NCBI GenBank assembly: GCA_902601785.1
Contig: CACKOH010000005.1
Coordinates: 5,001 to 69,000, forward strand
Direction: 5' to 3'
Length of the DNA stretch: 64,000 nt
From: an uncultured Pelagibacteraceae bacterium
GTDB lineage: Bacteria > Pseudomonadota > Alphaproteobacteria > Pelagibacterales > Pelagibacteraceae
In this document: piece after piece, positions 61,992 through 64,000 of the stretch
Position numbering within the stretch: the stretch's first letter is position 1
Layout of the letters: every line of letters starts with the position of its first letter
Program-made: the position numbers and the translations under genes
Notes under the pieces: model-generated
Databases searched by the model: none
Seen by the model: the letters and a program-made list of their open reading frames with translations, nothing else
What the model was told of the DNA's origin: nothing

Positions 61992-63084
61992 ATTAAATAT
62001 AGTAACAAAAACACAAAAATATCCCATCTATATTGGAAAAAAAATATCTGTAAATATTTCTCAAATTACAAAATCTAACTCAATTAAATTTAATAGATGT
62101 CTTTTAGTTGTAGATAGTAATGTTCCTAAAAAATTTGTTTCAATAATTAAAAAATCTTTAAAAAATAAAATGAGTTATATCCATTATTTTAAAGCCAATG
62201 AATTAAACAAGAACATGAATAGTACTAACAAGATTTTAGAAATTTTGTTAAATAAAAATTTTTCACGAGATGACTGTTTGATATCCATTGGGGGAGGAAT
62301 TACAGGAGATATAAGTGGTTTTGCTGCAAGTCTTTTCAAGAGGGGACTTAAGTTTATAAACGTACCAACGACTCTTTTGTCTCAAGTTGACTCATCAATT
62401 GGTGGTAAGACTGGTTTAAATACTAAGTATGGTAAAAATCTGGTTGGGAGTTTTTACCAGCCAAATCTTGTTATTTCTGATACTGAATTTTTAAAAACAT
62501 TACCTAAGAGAGAGATAGTTTGTGGATATGGAGAAATTTTAAAACATTCAATTATTGGGAATAAAAAATTTTATAATTTTTTAAACAACCATAAAAATAA
62601 AATTTTAAAGCTTACTTCGCCGTTTCTTGAAAAGGCTATTCACGAAAGTTGTAAAATTAAAAAAGCTGTAGTCCAAAAAGATGAAAAAGAAAAAGGTTTA
62701 AGAAAAATTTTAAATTTTGGTCATTCGTTCGCGCATGCTTATGAAGCAACATTAGGATTTAGCAAAAAACTAAATCATGGAGAAGCTGTAATACTTGGAA
62801 TGAAAACTGCATTAAATTTTAGTCTTAAGACAAAATTAATGAATAAAAGAGAGTATTATTCCATCATAGATCATATCGATAATTCTGATTTACCATCTTC
62901 AGTAAGTAAATTTTTCAGTCCAAAAGATGTAAACAAAATTTTAAGCTTTATGGCAAAAGATAAGAAAAATATATCAAAAAATATTAATTTGGTCTTACTC
63001 AAAAAAATTGGAACTCCAGTAATTAATAAAGAGTATCCTAAAAAAAAAATAGGCTTATTTTTAAAAATCTTTTTACGAGATTAA
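61978..63084 (+). CDS. aroB: 3-dehydroquinate synthase
   Basis: 368 aa. Second step of the shikimate pathway; NAD and metal dependent. 'ISIGGGITGDISGFAASLFKRGLKFINVPTTLLSQVDSSIGGKTG' region (about 105-150), metal Glu in 'GYGEILKHSII' (about 185) and His in 'LNFGHSFAHAYEA' (about 250) and 'LNHGEAVILGM' (about 270) are intact. Converges with bolA and overlaps it by 12 bases. Confidence 0.96.
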   Translation: MSQIKLNIVTKTQKYPIYIGKKISVNISQITKSNSIKFNRCLLVVDSNVPKKFVSIIKKSLKNKMSYIHYFKANELNKNMNSTNKILEILLNKNFSRDDCLISIGGGITGDISGFAASLFKRGLKFINVPTTLLSQVDSSIGGKTGLNTKYGKNLVGSFYQPNLVISDTEFLKTLPKREIVCGYGEILKHSIIGNKKFYNFLNNHKNKILKLTSPFLEKAIHESCKIKKAVVQKDEKEKGLRKILNFGHSFAHAYEATLGFSKKLNHGEAVILGMKTALNFSLKTKLMNKREYYSIIDHIDNSDLPSSVSKFFSPKDVNKILSFMAKDKKNISKNINLVLLKKIGTPVINKEYPKKKIGLFLKIFLRD

Positions 63085-63333
63085 GATTCGTATTGAGTGA
63101 ATAGACTCTTTCATCTCCTTATCTAGAATTTTGTAAATTTTCTTATTACTTTCTATCTTAGTCATGGTCTTGAGTTCACTTGAGATTAAACTTATTTTCA
63201 AATGAAATTTACCTTCTTGATTACCGGCATGATTTTTATGAAGAAAAGATTTATCCTCAACTTGAATGTCTTCAATATTTATCTGATTTTGTAATTTATT
63301 TTTTACAATTGCAATTAAGTCATTTATATCCAT
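63073..63333 (-). CDS. BolA family protein
   Basis: 86 aa. The BolA pattern is clear: 'DIQVEDKSFLHKNHAGNQEGKFHLKISLISSEL' with the conserved His residues (about 32, 35 and 44), then 'MTKIESNKKIYKILDKEMKESIHSIRI'. BolA proteins with monothiol glutaredoxins handle iron-sulfur clusters. Divergent from the J-domain gene with 19 bases between them; the bolA/J-domain/cobS group is recurrent in alphaproteobacteria. Confidence 0.92.
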   Translation of the reverse strand: MDINDLIAIVKNKLQNQINIEDIQVEDKSFLHKNHAGNQEGKFHLKISLISSELKTMTKIESNKKIYKILDKEMKESIHSIRILIS

Positions 63334-63352
63334 AAGTATAAGTTATTATATC

Positions 63353-63886
63353 ATGAAAAATATTTGTGACTGGAATAATTGTAATGAAATTGGTGAATAT
63401 AAAGCACCAGTTGAAAAAGATAATAGTAAAAAATTTAGAATGTTATGTCTTGAGCATGTAAAAGAATTCAATAAAAATTGGAATTACTTTTCAGGTATGA
63501 ATGATGACCAAGTAATGGATTTTTTGAAGTCTGACATGATATGGCACAAGCCTACTCAGAGTTTTAGCTCTTCAGATAATTTTTTTAAAGTTCTTTGGAA
63601 TACAACTTTAAAAGATGAATTAGATAAAGATAAAATAAATGGTGATTATGATCATATGCGTCAATTTAAATTTGATCACAAAGATATCAAAGCGTTTGGT
63701 ATTCTTGGTATTTCCGTAGGCCTAAAGTGGAAGAAAATACAGGATAAATTCAAAGTGCTTGTGAAAAAATTCCACCCTGATATGAATTCTGGAAATAAAA
63801 AATACGAGGAAAAACTTAAATTAATTACTTTAGCTTATACGCAGCTTAAAAATACTTATAGAGATAAAATTGACGCCAAACCTTGA
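63353..63886 (+). CDS. J-domain (DnaJ-like) protein with N-terminal zinc site
   Basis: 177 aa. The N-terminal part has 'CDWNNCNEIGEYKAP' and 'LCLEHVKEFN', a Cys/His set likely to bind zinc. The C-terminal 70 residues are a J domain with the HPD motif in 'KFKVLVKKFHPDMNSG' (about 137-139), so it should stimulate an Hsp70. It lies between bolA and cobS. Its end overlaps the cobS start by 17 bases. Confidence 0.92.
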   Translation: MKNICDWNNCNEIGEYKAPVEKDNSKKFRMLCLEHVKEFNKNWNYFSGMNDDQVMDFLKSDMIWHKPTQSFSSSDNFFKVLWNTTLKDELDKDKINGDYDHMRQFKFDHKDIKAFGILGISVGLKWKKIQDKFKVLVKKFHPDMNSGNKKYEEKLKLITLAYTQLKNTYRDKIDAKP

Positions 63887-64000
63887 CATAAAACCAGATA
63901 TCAAAGTTTCCTTAAAACAGACTTTCGGAATAGACTCAGAGATGGAAGTTGAGGCATTTTCAAAAAAAAATGATTACGTTCCTGAAATTGATAAAAGTTA
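63870..64000 (+). CDS. cobS: Cobaltochelatase CobS-like AAA+ ATPase, 5' part only
   Basis: Only the first 43 codons are in the window. A TTG at 63870 gives (M)TPNLDIKPDIKVSLKQTF, then 'GIDSEMEVEAFSKKNDYVPEID', the N-terminal domain of CobS. TTG is chosen because no ATG or GTG lies before the conserved segment; a downstream ATG (63942) would cut it. CobS is an AAA+ subunit of aerobic cobalt chelatase. Overlap of 17 bases with the J-domain gene. Product and function rest on the N-terminus alone. Confidence 0.75.
   Translation, partial: MTPNLDIKPDIKVSLKQTFGIDSEMEVEAFSKKNDYVPEIDKS

Overview
The window is a chromosomal piece of a very A+T-rich, streamlined alphaproteobacterium, most likely of the SAR11 / Pelagibacterales group. 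The evidence is the very low G+C, spacers of a few bases or overlaps between most genes, a GcrA-type regulator, alphaproteobacterial gene orders (prfA-prmC-DUF4167; recR-ybaB-dnaX-ffs; argF-argD beside gcrA; murA-DUF2948-hisD; def-fmt-truA), a tRNA-His without an encoded G-1 next to a divergent HisRS, and a tandem glycine riboswitch directly in front of malate synthase, which is a known SAR11 arrangement. No IS element, prophage, integrase or CRISPR array was seen.

Layout. 1-1404: 5' part of a 16S rRNA gene on the minus strand with a structured leader. 1507-10058: M23 peptidase, DUF4167, prmC, prfA, ispG, lysC, ubiG, DUF1178, argJ. 10124-16219: secA, accA (with an added membrane segment) and riboswitch-glcB. 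16206-24880: recR-ybaB-dnaX-SRP RNA, pheA-kdsB, a membrane cytochrome c, argF-argD, gcrA and an NDUFA9-like protein. 24897-37321 is one long plus-strand run: RNase D-like, kdsD, lptC, lptB, aroA, cmk, rpsA, ihfB, pyrF, trpF, trpB, trpA, accD, folC. 37318-40936 (minus): trxA followed by an ExoI-like nuclease, a RecB-type PD-(D/E)XK nuclease and RmuC. 41116-48924 (minus): hisG, hisZ, hisS, tRNA-His, cspA, tRNA-Phe, infA, hisD, DUF2948, murA, dcd and two small basic proteins. 49024-57309 (mostly plus): an odd tRNA-Thr, rpmH-rnpA-yidD-yidC, argB, a 5'-nucleotidase, dapD-dapE, and a deacetylase-like plus SET-domain pair. 57289-61421 (minus): truA, fmt, def and an unknown two-gene cell-envelope locus. 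61479-64000: aroK-aroB, bolA, a J-domain protein and the start of cobS.

The genes are mainly housekeeping: amino acid synthesis (Lys/DAP, Arg, His, Trp, aromatic), fatty acid carboxylation, lipopolysaccharide precursors and export, translation, protein secretion and membrane insertion, and DNA repair. The points most worth a second look are the nuclease trio at the usual alphaproteobacterial addAB position, a TrpA/TrpB pair that has lost both partners of the known inter-subunit salt bridge and carries changed active-site residues, a CMP kinase without its Walker A lysine, an AccA with a C-terminal membrane segment together with an AccD with an altered zinc knuckle, an SRP RNA with a UAAC tetraloop, a tRNA-Thr with a non-standard T-loop, and hisS starting four bases after tRNA-His.
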